Source: Mesorhizobium shangrilense (GTDB taxonomy: Bacteria; Pseudomonadota; Alphaproteobacteria; Rhizobiales; Rhizobiaceae). Taken from it: 64,000 nucleotides of DNA. Each line of letters begins with the position of its first letter. Position 1 is the stretch's first letter. Positions 54,520-63,002 of this stretch are shown one piece after another. The stretch spans positions 1-64,000 of the forward strand of contig NZ_JBEWSZ010000007.1 of the NCBI RefSeq assembly GCF_040537815.1, in the 5' to 3' direction. The position numbers and the translations under genes were made by a program. The notes under the pieces are model-generated. The model was given only the letters and a program-made list of their open reading frames with translations, made no database searches and was not told the origin of the DNA.

Positions 54520-54539
54520 GTCCTCTGTGGACAGAAGAC
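54520..54539. promoter_or_regulatory. Palindromic operator candidate between livJ and livF
   Basis: GTCCTCTGT and ACAGAAGAC are inverted 9-base half-sites with one mismatch, separated by GG. The site lies in the 163-base divergent gap between livJ (start 54468) and livF (start 54632). FCD-type GntR dimers bind sites of this size, and one is encoded in the operon (49725-50426). Being shared, it could control both transcription units. Not confirmed by a second copy in the window. Confidence 0.6.
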
Positions 54540-54631
54540 AGAATGCGAGTTAGATTTTTTTTGTCAATGGCAAAAAAACGGCGGGCCATTCCGAGTTCGA
54601 TCGCGCCCACAGACCGTCAAAGGGGAATGAC

Positions 54632-55360
54632 ATGCTTGAAATCCGCGGCCTCACCGCCGGCTATGGCCGGCTTGCTGCCCTGAAATCGGTCGATCTTGAG
54701 GTCAGAAAGGGGGAGGTCATTTTCGTCGTCGGACCCAACGGCGCCGGCAAATCCACGCTTCTGAAGTCAATTTCCGGGCTCATGGCGCCGACCGGGGGCA
54801 CGCTTGTCTTCAATGGCGAGCCGATCGCCGGCCAGTCGCCGGAAAAGCTGTGCCGGAAAGGTTTGGCACTGGTGCCGGAAGGCCGCAGCATCTTCCGGAC
54901 ACTGACGGTGCAGGAAAACCTGCTGCTCGGCGGCATGATCCGCAAGGACAAGGCCGAAGCAGCCGCCGATCTGGAACGGGTTCTGGAAGCGTTTCCGATT
55001 CTCAAAAACCGCTACCGCGGCGTTGCCGGCCACCTTTCCGGCGGCGAGCAGCAGCAGCTTGCCATTGCCCGCGCCATCCTGCAGCGCCCGTCACTGATGA
55101 TGATCGATGAACCGTCGCTAGGCCTTGCGCCGCTGGTGATCGACCAGGTCTATGAAAGCCTCCGCCAGCTTAACGCCAGCGGGCTGACCCTGCTCGTCGT
55201 CGAACAGTCCACCGCCCGTATTCTCGACCTCGCTTCCCGCATCTACGTGTTGCGCAACGGCCATGTCGCGCTGGAGGGTTCGGCAAGCGAACTTGCCGAT
55301 GGGCATGCGCTGGAAGAAGCCTATTTCGGCTACGGCGACCGTCAGACGGCTCACGCATAA
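54632..55360 (+). CDS. livF: Branched-chain-type amino acid ABC transporter ATPase (LivF-type)
   Basis: A 242-residue ATPase: Walker A VVGPNGAGKSTLLKSISGL, LVPEGRSIFRTLTVQENLLL, signature HLSGGEQQQLAIARAIL, Walker B LMMIDEPSLGLAP and H-loop LLVVEQS. It is transcribed away from the other four transporter genes, which is not the usual arrangement, and leads a two-gene unit with lhgO 23 bases downstream. AAAGGGGAATGAC precedes the ATG. Confidence 0.92.
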   Translation: MLEIRGLTAGYGRLAALKSVDLEVRKGEVIFVVGPNGAGKSTLLKSISGLMAPTGGTLVFNGEPIAGQSPEKLCRKGLALVPEGRSIFRTLTVQENLLLGGMIRKDKAEAAADLERVLEAFPILKNRYRGVAGHLSGGEQQQLAIARAILQRPSLMMIDEPSLGLAPLVIDQVYESLRQLNASGLTLLVVEQSTARILDLASRIYVLRNGHVALEGSASELADGHALEEAYFGYGDRQTAHA

Positions 55361-55383
55361 GCAGGCAAACAAGGGCAAGACAT

Positions 55384-56595
55384 ATGATTTTCGACTATTG
55401 CGTCATCGGCGGCGGCATCGTCGGCCTGGCGACGGCCATGCGGCTGCTTGAGACATATCCCGGCTGCAGCCTGATCCTGCTGGAGAAGGAGGAGGCTCTC
55501 GGCAGGCATCAGACCGGCCACAACAGTGGCGTCATCCATGCCGGCATCTACTACCCGCCGGGCAGCCTGAAGGCCGAGCTCTGCCGCAAGGGTGCCGATG
55601 CCACCAAGGCCTTCTGTCAGGAGAACGGCATCCGCTTCGATGTCTGCGGCAAACTACTCGTCGCCACCTCCTCACTCGAAGTGCAGCGCATGGAGGCGCT
55701 CCACGAACGCTCGAAGCAGAACACGATCGAAGTGCATCGCCTCAGCGAGGGTGAATTGAAGGAGCGGGAGCCAAACATCCGCGGTCTTGGCGCGCTTTTC
55801 GTGGCCTCGACCGGCATCGTCAGCTATGCCGACGTCTGCCAGGCCATGGGCCGGCGCATCAAGGCTCTCGGCGGCGAGATCCGCCTGTCGACGCGCGTCA
55901 CCGGCATTCGCGAAGCCAGGGATTCCGTCGACATCGCGTCGGTCGGCGAGAACTGGCAGGCGCAGAAACTGGTGGTCTGCGGCGGTCTCCAATCGGACCG
56001 GCTGGCCGTGCTCGCCGGGCTTTCGATCGAGCATCGCATCGTTCCCTTCCGCGGCGAATACTATCGCCTGCCCGCATCGAAGAACGACATCGTCCGCCAT
56101 CTGATCTATCCCGTCCCGGATCCCGCCTTGCCCTTCCTCGGCGTGCACCTGACGCGGATGATCGACGGCAGCGTCACGGTCGGGCCGAATGCCGTGATCG
56201 GTTTTGCCCGCGAGGGCTATCCACGGCTTTCGTTCAATGTTTCGGACACGGCCGACTACGCGCTGTTTCCCGGCTTCTGGAAGACCGTGTTCGCCAACCG
56301 CGGATCGGCGTTGACGGAACTCCGCAACTCGCTCTGGAAGCCAGGCTATCTGGAGGAGTGCCGAAAATACTGCCCGAGCCTCGACCTCGCCGACCTGCTC
56401 CCGCACGAAGCAGGCATCCGCGCGCAAGCCGTGCGCAAGGACGGCGCCCTCATCCACGATTTCCTATTCGCACAAACGGACCGCATGCTGCACGTCTGCA
56501 ACGCCCCCTCACCCGCCGCCACGTCGGCGATCCCGATTGCGGAGATGATCGTGGGGCGCATGGCGGATGAACGTCGACGCATGCCAGCGAACTGA
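55384..56595 (+). CDS. lhgO: L-2-hydroxyglutarate oxidase
   Basis: A 403-residue FAD enzyme: CVIGGGIVGLATAMRLLE (residues 6-23), LEKEEALGRHQTGHNSGVIHA and GIYYPPGSLKAELCRKG, the hallmark region of LhgO/L2HGDH. The C-terminal part has VHLTRMIDGSVTVGPNAVI, then GIRAQAVRKDGALIHDFLF. It oxidises L-2-hydroxyglutarate to 2-oxoglutarate and passes electrons to the quinone pool at the membrane. In E. coli it is encoded with csiD and gabDTP. No csiD homologue is seen in this window, so either it is elsewhere or LhgO serves another hydroxyacid here. Confidence 0.9.
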   Translation: MIFDYCVIGGGIVGLATAMRLLETYPGCSLILLEKEEALGRHQTGHNSGVIHAGIYYPPGSLKAELCRKGADATKAFCQENGIRFDVCGKLLVATSSLEVQRMEALHERSKQNTIEVHRLSEGELKEREPNIRGLGALFVASTGIVSYADVCQAMGRRIKALGGEIRLSTRVTGIREARDSVDIASVGENWQAQKLVVCGGLQSDRLAVLAGLSIEHRIVPFRGEYYRLPASKNDIVRHLIYPVPDPALPFLGVHLTRMIDGSVTVGPNAVIGFAREGYPRLSFNVSDTADYALFPGFWKTVFANRGSALTELRNSLWKPGYLEECRKYCPSLDLADLLPHEAGIRAQAVRKDGALIHDFLFAQTDRMLHVCNAPSPAATSAIPIAEMIVGRMADERRRMPAN

Positions 56596-56707
56596 AAAAC
56601 GGCAGTTCGGGATAGGGGCCGGTTGGAAGCTGTGCACGAGCATCGCGAGACACGCCCACAATCCGGCACCGTCACTCGCCAAGCAGTTCTATATTCCGGC
56701 AGTATGA

Positions 56708-56893
56708 ACCGCGGATGCGGCACGCTCCGTGCTAGTAGCCTATGGGCATCCGTTCGCGGAGAAAAGCCTTACCGGAATGATTGCGCACTGGAACAAGAAA
56801 CGGATGGCTGTCGATATCGCCCGTGCGATCAACGAACGAGAAGCTAAGCGCGATGCCATGCGCCAGCAGATCCCCCTGCGCGTCATCAAATAA
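56708..56893 (+). pseudogene. Orphan C-terminal coding fragment, unknown family
   Basis: A forward frame from 56708 to TAA at 56891-56893 has strong protein-like composition: LVAYGHPFAEKSLTGMIAHW, then KRMAVDIARAINEREAKRDA and a basic end, QQIPLRVIK. An in-frame TGA precedes it. A GTG at 56729 or ATG at 56777 could start a short peptide, but no ribosome site is evident. It looks like the helical end of a lost larger gene. No family is recognised. Confidence 0.4.
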
Positions 56894-57008
56894 CCGATTG
56901 AAGGCCAGCCGAAACGCAGGGCCGCTTGTGGCCGCACATTTTTTTGGGCCCATGACGGGCCCAGAACGTTTTGGGCCGACGGCACTTTTTCTCAATAAAA
57001 TCAACAGT

Positions 57009-57105
57009 TATGGTGGGCCCGGAGGACGTAGCGAGAGCATTGATCCCATTGACTTTTTCGTGGGCAAAAATCAGAACTCTTCCCGTATCGTTCCGCATGG
57101 TCCCG
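57009..57105. repeat. 95-bp-class dispersed repeat, copy C
   Basis: Gapless match to 3730-3826 over the length, including exact TCTTCCCGTATCGTTCCGCA. It begins TATGGTGGGCCCGGAGGA; on the other strand this reads TCCTCCGGGCCCACCA, which resembles a tRNA 3' end. No tRNA body is attached. Copy C lies 53 kb from A and B. Confidence 0.7.
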
Positions 57106-57281
57106 TGACGCCAAACAGTCGACTGTAGCTAACCTCGTTTGCGAACGTTCGGAGCCATGCTCAGAACGGCCGCGATGGGCCGGAAGCGAACTGGCAGCTT
57201 CGGGTCTTCGGAAGGTCGATAGCAGACGCCCAGATCGAGAGGAGCGAGGTTCCGGATGGTCCGAGGGGGTCAAAAAGGAAT

Positions 57282-58091
57282 CTAAACTCCGGGCCACATT
57301 CCGCCATCAAGCCTCAGGTTTGCTCCCGTGATGTAACTGGCTCGGGGGCTGACGAGGAACGAGATGGCATCGGCGATCTCTTCAAGCGTTCCGACGCGCC
57401 CCACGGGAACTTGGGCGAACATCGGTAGCACCGTTTGTTCGATTTCCGTCCATGGCGCATTCGCCGCAAGCCCTTGGTTGACTGCCGCCTTCCGGAAGGC
57501 CTCGTCGAGGCTGACGCTATGAATCGTTCCAGGCGAAACGGTGTTTACTGTGATACCATCCATCGCGACGGCCTTCGCCAGCGAAGCGGTCATCGCTATC
57601 ATGGCCGCTTTGGCGGCCGAGTAGTCCGGCCTTTTGGGTGGAGGCATCAATGCCGCAAGACTGGAAATGTTGACGATCCTTCCCCATTTCGCCTCCCGCA
57701 TGCTCGGCAGGAGGCGCCTAATGATCCTGACGGCTGCAAGGACGTTTCGATCGTAGCCAACCGCCCAGGTCTCGGCGCGCGTCGTTACCCAGTCCTCCGT
57801 CTCGCCAGAGCCACCCGCGTTGTTGATGACGATCTCGATGGGTTTAACGAAAGCCTGCGCCTCGTCGACGAGGCGTTCTACCTCGTCTTCATTCGTCAAG
57901 TCGCCGATGACAACATAGGCATGTCCGCCATGAGCGATAATGTCGTGAGCGACTTCCTCTGTCTTCGTCTTGTTCCGGCCATGGACGATGACGATCGCCC
58001 CCTCGCGCGCAAGTCCTCGGGCTACGCCTTCACCGATGCCCTTGCTGCTGCCTGTGACCAGCGCAACTTTCCCATCCAATTTCAAATCCAT
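57282..58091 (-). CDS. SDR-family oxidoreductase
   Basis: A 269-residue classical SDR: VALVTGSSKGIGEGVARGLA, VINNAGGSGET, Ser in IVNISSLAALMP, YSAAKAAMIAMTASL with Tyr and Lys, and the C-terminal YITGANLRLDGGMWPG. Similar to 3-oxoacyl-ACP reductase-like and sugar/alcohol dehydrogenases. ATG 58091 directly follows an in-frame GTG. It is divergent from a HxlR regulator 46 bases away, which likely controls it. Confidence 0.85.
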   Translation of the reverse strand: MDLKLDGKVALVTGSSKGIGEGVARGLAREGAIVIVHGRNKTKTEEVAHDIIAHGGHAYVVIGDLTNEDEVERLVDEAQAFVKPIEIVINNAGGSGETEDWVTTRAETWAVGYDRNVLAAVRIIRRLLPSMREAKWGRIVNISSLAALMPPPKRPDYSAAKAAMIAMTASLAKAVAMDGITVNTVSPGTIHSVSLDEAFRKAAVNQGLAANAPWTEIEQTVLPMFAQVPVGRVGTLEEIADAISFLVSPRASYITGANLRLDGGMWPGV

Positions 58092-58136
58092 CACTTAATT
58101 CCCATGTTAGCATCATGACCTTATGAGGACAGGACG

Positions 58137-58520
58137 ATGAGCGAGGCAATTACGCACTTAAAAGTGCCTGTCGACCGGGAGGAAAGAGACGGTTGCCTCG
58201 GCCCGGATGGTTCGGTTGCCCATGTGACCAGAGTGCTTCGCATGATCAGCGGACGATGGAAGCTCCCGATCTTGTTTCGCCTGTTCGCAGAACCGTCGAT
58301 GCGAACCTCGCAGTTGTTGCGAGATATGCCAGACATCTCGCAGAAAATGCTTACGCAGCATCTTAGGGAGCTTGAGAACGACGGGCTTATAGCGAGACGA
58401 GACTTTGGCCAGCAACCACCACGTGTCGAGTACGGTCTTACGAATCCAGGTCGCAGTCTCATGCCGATCCTGATGTCAGCAAGGGAGTTTTCTCGTCTTC
58501 ATCCCGAGAAGGCTGGTTAG
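58137..58520 (+). CDS. HxlR-family transcriptional regulator
   Basis: A 127-residue winged-helix protein of the HxlR type: RMISGRWKLPILFRLFAEPS, FSQ-like TSQLLRDMPDISQKMLTQHL, RELENDGLIAR and the wing PPRVEYGLTNPGRSLMPIL. These proteins often answer to aldehydes, quinones or reactive electrophiles and repress or activate a divergent reductase gene; that fits the adjacent SDR. GAGGACAGGACG precedes the ATG. Confidence 0.88.
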   Translation: MSEAITHLKVPVDREERDGCLGPDGSVAHVTRVLRMISGRWKLPILFRLFAEPSMRTSQLLRDMPDISQKMLTQHLRELENDGLIARRDFGQQPPRVEYGLTNPGRSLMPILMSAREFSRLHPEKAG

Positions 58521-58617
58521 ATACCGAGCTGAGCGGATGACCGCTTTATCCACGACCACGAGCGGCGGGCCGGCCTGGCCGGCGCCAATAATGACAGCGT
58601 CAAACTGGCGGACCATT

Positions 58618-59205
58618 TCAGCTTGCCGCCTGGGTGGACTTGCGCCGCGCGTCGCTCACCGTCAGCCAGACAGCGGAGACAAGGAAGTAGAAGGCGCCGA
58701 AGGCGGCATAGGGTGCGACATTTGTGATGTCGATCGTCGTCAAACTGCCCGCCATCTTCACAAAGAAAATGCCTGCCAATGCTGACTGAGCGCCGCTCAG
58801 CACCATTGCCCACTGCGCGCCAGACTTCCAGCGCCGGATCGCGGTTGCGAGCTGAAAGACGCCCGACAGGACCGCCCAGACGCCGAAGACTGCGAGCACC
58901 GCATTCATGCTTTTGCCGAGAGCAATGGCGACTGCCACTGTTGTGATGATGCTGATGACGAAGTTCAGCAGCTGCGTCTTGTTGCGGTTCAAGCCGCCGG
59001 TGCGCTGGCCGTCGGTAAAATTGGCCAGCGCATCCCAAGCCGGGTAGGCGACCAGCATGACGGCTGCCAGGGCAGGCATCGCCTTGGCGACCGTGAAGGC
59101 CAGGATCACCCAGGCGGCGGAAAAGGCAAAGCGCACAAAATAGTAGCTCTTAAGCCAGGTAGCTGAGGCTCGAACCAGGTTGGTTTCATTCGTGATAGCA
59201 AGCAT
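58618..59205 (-). CDS. DUF308-type membrane protein
   Basis: A 195-residue protein with about six membrane helices (FAFSAAWVILAFTVAKAMPA, LAAVMLVAYPAWDALANF, FVISIITTVAVAIALGK, AVLAVFGVWAVLSGVFQL, AMVLSGAQSALAGIFFVKM, AAFGAFYFLVSAVWLTV), like the HdeD/DUF308 group. GGAG eight bases upstream supports ATG 59205. The promoter region holds the TetR-type operator O1 at 59234-59251, so this gene is a member of the TetR regulon. Function unknown; the group is linked to acid or envelope stress. Confidence 0.78.
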   Translation of the reverse strand: MLAITNETNLVRASATWLKSYYFVRFAFSAAWVILAFTVAKAMPALAAVMLVAYPAWDALANFTDGQRTGGLNRNKTQLLNFVISIITTVAVAIALGKSMNAVLAVFGVWAVLSGVFQLATAIRRWKSGAQWAMVLSGAQSALAGIFFVKMAGSLTTIDITNVAPYAAFGAFYFLVSAVWLTVSDARRKSTQAAS

Positions 59206-59233
59206 TTCGATTTCTCCTTCTTGTTTATGATGC

Positions 59234-59251
59234 CTACCTACTAGAAGGTAG
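59234..59251. promoter_or_regulatory. TetR-type operator O1
   Basis: CTACCTACTAGAAGGTAG, a nearly perfect 18-bp palindrome, 28 bases upstream of the DUF308 start. A minus-strand TTGACA (59266-59261) lies nine bases beyond the operator, so repressor binding would cover the core promoter. One of five copies of this motif within 4 kb. Confidence 0.8.
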
Positions 59252-59916
59252 ATAATATAATGTCAACCGTTTTTCTTGTGCCATCCAAAACGACGGAATC
59301 GGTTTCTGGAAGAATTGACCCAGGACCCGGCGCAGTGGTGACCAGGACGCGTCTCCAGATCAATTCAACTGGTTAGCAGCATTGATAACTGCCGGCCGAG
59401 CGAAGCTTCAACTCGGCTTGGAGCAAAAAAACATCGCCATCTGAATGGCGAAGGTGCCGGCCGTAGCTTGGGGAAGTGCCGGTGCAACCAGACGAAACTC
59501 CTTGGCCACGCTCCGGCCAGTGGAGCGGAGTTTCTCGTCACGGGGCAGCGGACAGAGGCGATTGGCTTTCACCTTCTCGAACCCTGCGGTGATCTTAGAC
59601 TGCCGCCGCGCGATCCAGGCATTAAAGGCATCCGACGTTATCGAGTTGGTGCGGCAAATTGCGACGCCGGACGATGCCGATGTCGGCCTGATGGCCGAAA
59701 CCTTCTGTACCGTACCTGTAGTCGAGCGAGAGGCCATGTTCGGACGTCCTTATCAGCATCAAGGTCAGATCATCCGGCGCATTAGTCGGGTGCTTGCTGC
59801 CCCGAGGAGCAGCCGGTGCCGCCCGAACCGTGCCGGCTGTGCTTACGAATCAAAACCCTTCCCGCGCTAAGACGGGAGCTGCCGAACGGCGGTCAAAGCG
59901 CAATCCCGACCGACTT
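59252..59916. other. Region without a supported gene
   Basis: Frames overlap on both strands (59408-59737 minus; 59445-59870 plus). The plus frame has a modestly protein-like part, ASDVIELVRQIATPDDADVG, but no ribosome site, domain or neighbour logic supports it. It could be a decayed gene of the regulon. The left end holds the promoter of the DUF308 gene. Confidence 0.4.
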
Positions 59917-60540
59917 TCACATCGGCGGGACGACGCCGTCTTTGCCGACAACCACCTGGTGACCGAGCACGCCGCTTGCGGCTTTCTCAGCAACAATGAA
60001 AACCACAGCGCCTGTTGCGAGATCGGCCTTTGTGGCACTGGCGATGGTGACAACTGGCGTGCCGTTGGGAATGGCGATTTTCTTTTGCTTGCCTTGGTAG
60101 GAAACGGTTACGGTCCGGCCCTGGACGCCCTCAACCGCATCGGCGACCGTGGCATTCGTCATGCTGCTATTGGGCTTGAGATCCCAGCCGTAACTTCCCT
60201 CGCCGGCACCCCGCAACGCAGGCGGGAAGATGAGAACCTCAAGCGCGCCGTCACCGCCCTCGGCCCTTGGCTGAGAGGCGATCCCGACAAAGTCGCTAGG
60301 CTTGATGTCGGTGACCTGTGCCCGTGCCACGGCGAAGATTTTCCAGCCATCGGCCAAAGCGACGTCAACTGTTGCGCCCTCCCGGGTCTTTACTTTCAGT
60401 ACCGATGGACTGAAGGTCTCAACTGTCCCCCTGATATGGAGTTCCGGGGCCTTCTGGTCCTCCGCCTGCGCAGTGCGGGTTAGCAGCGGAAATGCAGCAA
60501 AGCCCGTGGCGACAAGCGCGGGCAAAATTTTACGGATCAT
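59917..60540 (-). CDS. Secreted protein of the TetR regulon, unknown function
   Basis: A 207-residue protein with a Sec signal (LPALVATGFAAFPLLTRTAQA, cleavage near residue 26). The mature part is beta-rich: ELHIRGTVETFSPSVLKVKT, VDVALADGWKIFAVA, VTDIKPSDFVGIASQP, VTVSYQGKQKKIAIPNGTPV and FIVAEKAAS, an OB-fold-like layout of repeated short beta strands seen in DUF5666-type proteins. GGAGACTACC precedes the ATG. O2 (60551-60568) lies 11 bases before the start. Confidence 0.7.
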   Translation of the reverse strand: MIRKILPALVATGFAAFPLLTRTAQAEDQKAPELHIRGTVETFSPSVLKVKTREGATVDVALADGWKIFAVARAQVTDIKPSDFVGIASQPRAEGGDGALEVLIFPPALRGAGEGSYGWDLKPNSSMTNATVADAVEGVQGRTVTVSYQGKQKKIAIPNGTPVVTIASATKADLATGAVVFIVAEKAASGVLGHQVVVGKDGVVPPM

Positions 60541-60550
60541 GGTAGTCTCC

Positions 60551-60568
60551 TTACCTACTGGTTGGTAG
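60551..60568. promoter_or_regulatory. TetR-type operator O2
   Basis: TTACCTACTGGTTGGTAG, matching the regulon consensus YTACCTWCTAGWWGGTAG at most positions. It sits 11-28 bases before the start of the secreted-protein gene, close enough to block initiation. It lacks an adjacent TTGACA on the minus strand, unlike O1, O3 and O5. Confidence 0.7.
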
Positions 60569-60631
60569 TTACTCGACGTATGATAAGCCTTCGGTGGCTG
60601 GGGTCGCCGCCGCAGCCGCGCAAATAACTTG

Positions 60632-61219
60632 TTAGTGGACCTTCGCTGCCAAACGCTGGACGGTCGGCGTCAGGATGGCGTCAAAGAGGGCGGGGTTGCC
60701 ATAGGCACGCGCCGACAGCATCGCGCCATGAATAGTTGCCATAAAGGTCTCAGCCTCCAACTCCGCAGACCCGGTGAATTTGAGAACACCCTGCTCGGCG
60801 CCCCGCTCCATCACCTTCGTCAACCAGGACGACAGAAACCGAAAGTAAGCCCGCACCTCGACCGCAACCTCAGGCGGGAGTGCCGGGAGCTCGCTGGCAA
60901 GCAGCGCGCAGACGCAAAACGGGATGCTCGCGTCTTCAATGCATCTTGCCCAGTGCCCAGCATAGGTTTGAAGCAGTGCAACCGGGTCAGGGACTTTGCT
61001 TTCCAGATCCGCCATGCCGGCCTCCGCACGCTCGCGATGGCGCTCCACAAGAGTACGGACAAGGTCGACTTTGCTCGGGAAATGGTGGTGGATGCTCGCC
61101 TTACGAATTCCCACCACCTCAGCGATATCAGCATAGCTGAATCCGTTGTAGCCACCCGATACAATGAAGTTCTGCGCGGACGCTAGGATCTGGTCGGAGG
61201 TCATTCCAAGATTGCTCAT
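60632..61219 (-). CDS. TetR/AcrR-family regulator
   Basis: A 195-residue protein. The N-terminal helix-turn-helix is ILASAQNFIVSGGYNGFSYA, DIAEVVGIRKASIHHHFPSK and DLVRTLVERH (residues 10-55), with the typical SIHHHF turn. The C-terminal ligand domain (about 60-190) matches the YefR/TetR_C group with CVCALLASELPALPPEV. Its own promoter carries operator O3, so it is likely autoregulated. It should control the DUF308, secreted-protein and MFS genes through the shared operator. The effector is probably a substrate of the pump. Confidence 0.9.
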   Translation of the reverse strand: MSNLGMTSDQILASAQNFIVSGGYNGFSYADIAEVVGIRKASIHHHFPSKVDLVRTLVERHRERAEAGMADLESKVPDPVALLQTYAGHWARCIEDASIPFCVCALLASELPALPPEVAVEVRAYFRFLSSWLTKVMERGAEQGVLKFTGSAELEAETFMATIHGAMLSARAYGNPALFDAILTPTVQRLAAKVH

Positions 61220-61263
61220 ATTGCCACGTGCCTTTTCGCTGTATATCTGATTTAGCGTGATAC

Positions 61264-61281
61264 CTACCTTCTAGTAGGACC
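61264..61281. promoter_or_regulatory. TetR-type operator O3 (autoregulatory)
   Basis: CTACCTTCTAGTAGGACC; the left half-site and centre are perfect, the last three bases of the right half-site deviate. It is 45 bases upstream of tetR. TTGACA on the minus strand (61289-61284) lies two bases away, and a TAGGTA (61266-61261) at 17-base spacing could serve as the -10 box, so the operator fills the promoter spacer. Confidence 0.75.
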
Positions 61282-61361
61282 GTTGTCAATGCAGGATTGC
61301 CGAAGGGGCAGTTACATTGTCGGAGAATCCGGCGGGCGGGTTCCGTACGTCCGGTCTTGCG

Positions 61362-62906
61362 TCATTCGATAGCAAGGCTGTGATCGTCCGGGACGGACGC
61401 CCGCCCCTTTCTGAGCAGGAAGACAAGCGGCATAGCAGCGAGCGACAGCAGCATCAGGAGTTTGAAATCATCCAGATAGGAGATCAGCGTAGCCTGCTGG
61501 GTGATGATGCTGTCAAGTTGAGCCAACCCGGACGGTGTCAACGGATTAAGATACTCGTGGAAGTTCGGCTGATCGAATATCCTGTTGTAGGGCGTCACAG
61601 AGGCAACGAGAGACTCGTGATTCCGCTGGGTGTTCTCGACGAGCAAGGCCGTCAGCAGCGCGATCCCTACCGATGACCCGATATTGCGCGACAGGTTGAA
61701 CAATCCAGTCCCTTCACCACGAGCTGCCGGCGAAAGGGTAGAAAAAGCGACTGTGGTCAACGGGACAAACAGGAAGCCGAGCCCGGCCCCTTGAACGAAG
61801 CCGACGTAAGCGACGGTCCACTGCGATACATCCAGCGTCCAACCCGTCATGTCGTACATTGCCCAGGCCGTAAGACCGAAGCCGACCAATAACAACAGCC
61901 GCATATCGACTTTGCCGATTAGACGTCCCACGACAAACAAACAGAGCATTGTTCCCAGCCCACGCGGCCCAAAGACGAGACCCGCTGTGATGACCGGATA
62001 ACCCACAAGCGTCTGCAGATAGGGCGTAAGCAGGGCTAGCGACGCCAGATAGGTGATGCCAACGATGAAGATGAAGATCATGCTGAGAGCAAAGTTGCGG
62101 TCGAGGAAGAGCCTCGGACTTATAAACGGCTTGTCTGCAGTTAGCATGTGAACGACCAGGACGTAGAAGGCGCTGGCGCCGACTATCGCCTCAATCAGAA
62201 TCTCGCCGGACGAGAACCAGTCGAGCTGCTCGCCCCGGTCGAGAAACAGCTGCAACGCGGCAATGGACACGCTCAGCATCCCAAAGCCGAACCAGTCGAG
62301 GCGGGTGTGGCCGTTCGCCTTGGTTTCCAACACAAAAACGGTGATTCCCCAGTATGCCAAGGCCCCTATCGGCACGTTGATATAGAAGACCCAGCGCCAG
62401 CTCAGATTGTCAGTGAGCCAACCTCCAAGTATCGGACCCAGGATTGGGCCGACCATGATCGAAATCCCAAAGAGGGCCATGGCGGGCCCGCGTTCCTTGA
62501 CGCTGTAAATGTCGAGCAAGATGCTTTGGGCAATAGGAACCAGACACGCACCGAAGACGCCTTGCAACAGCCTGAAACCGACGATCTGCGCTAACGACTG
62601 GGCCAGACCGCACAAGATCGAGGCGAAGACGAAACCTGCGATTGCCGTAAGAAGTATCCGTCTGCGACCAAAGCGGGTCGAAAGGAAGCCGGATAGCGGC
62701 GTCACAATAGCAGCGGCCACGATATACGAAGTCAAAACCCAATTGATCTGATCTGCCGAGGCTGCGACGCTGCCTTGAATGTAGGGCAACGCGACATTGG
62801 CAATCGTTGTGTCCAGGGCCTGCATGATGACTGCCAGGATCACACACGCGGTGATCGCGCCGCGATTGGCTACCGCTGGAGTGTTGGTTAGAGAGACGTC
62901 ATTCAT
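61362..62906 (-). CDS. DHA2-family MFS drug efflux transporter (EmrB/QacA-type)
   Basis: A 514-residue protein with 14 membrane helices. Motif D1 is in helix 1 (ILAVIMQALDTTIANVALPY), motif A is STRFGRRRILL, motif C is GISIMVGPILGPILGGWLTD, and NLSWRWVFYINVPIGALAYW is typical of the EmrB group. It exports hydrophobic toxic compounds by proton antiport; no EmrA-type adaptor gene is adjacent. The start 62906 is followed upstream by O4 and O5. Repressed in all likelihood by the TetR protein at 60632. Confidence 0.92.
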   Translation of the reverse strand: MNDVSLTNTPAVANRGAITACVILAVIMQALDTTIANVALPYIQGSVAASADQINWVLTSYIVAAAIVTPLSGFLSTRFGRRRILLTAIAGFVFASILCGLAQSLAQIVGFRLLQGVFGACLVPIAQSILLDIYSVKERGPAMALFGISIMVGPILGPILGGWLTDNLSWRWVFYINVPIGALAYWGITVFVLETKANGHTRLDWFGFGMLSVSIAALQLFLDRGEQLDWFSSGEILIEAIVGASAFYVLVVHMLTADKPFISPRLFLDRNFALSMIFIFIVGITYLASLALLTPYLQTLVGYPVITAGLVFGPRGLGTMLCLFVVGRLIGKVDMRLLLLVGFGLTAWAMYDMTGWTLDVSQWTVAYVGFVQGAGLGFLFVPLTTVAFSTLSPAARGEGTGLFNLSRNIGSSVGIALLTALLVENTQRNHESLVASVTPYNRIFDQPNFHEYLNPLTPSGLAQLDSIITQQATLISYLDDFKLLMLLSLAAMPLVFLLRKGRASVPDDHSLAIE

Positions 62907-62923
62907 GGCTACAACTCGCCCTT

Positions 62924-62941
62924 CTATCTACTAGTTGGTAG
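62924..62941. promoter_or_regulatory. TetR-type operator O4
   Basis: CTATCTACTAGTTGGTAG, one substitution in the left half-site relative to consensus. It lies 18 bases before the MFS start, between the start codon and promoter-proximal operator O5, and could act as a second roadblock. Confidence 0.75.
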
Positions 62942-63002
62942 CCTAAAGGATCACACCTGAGGCGGTGACTTCTGAAGACCGGCGGACATGCGAGCCCTTC
63001 AA

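Larger units (their letters stand above)
56596..57281. other. Intergenic scar with repeat copy C and an orphan coding end
   Basis: Contains the orphan frame at 56708-56893 and repeat copy C at 57009-57105. Minus-strand frames here (56732-57004, 57001-57297) show no motif. The T-rich and A-rich DNA around 56938-57003 separates them. This appears to be residue from recombination between repeat copies or loss of an element. Confidence 0.45.

Noticed and set aside
59445..59870. Forward 141-residue frame and its reverse partner as genes
   Set aside because: No ribosome site, no recognised motif and both strands open over the same DNA, typical of GC-rich chance frames.
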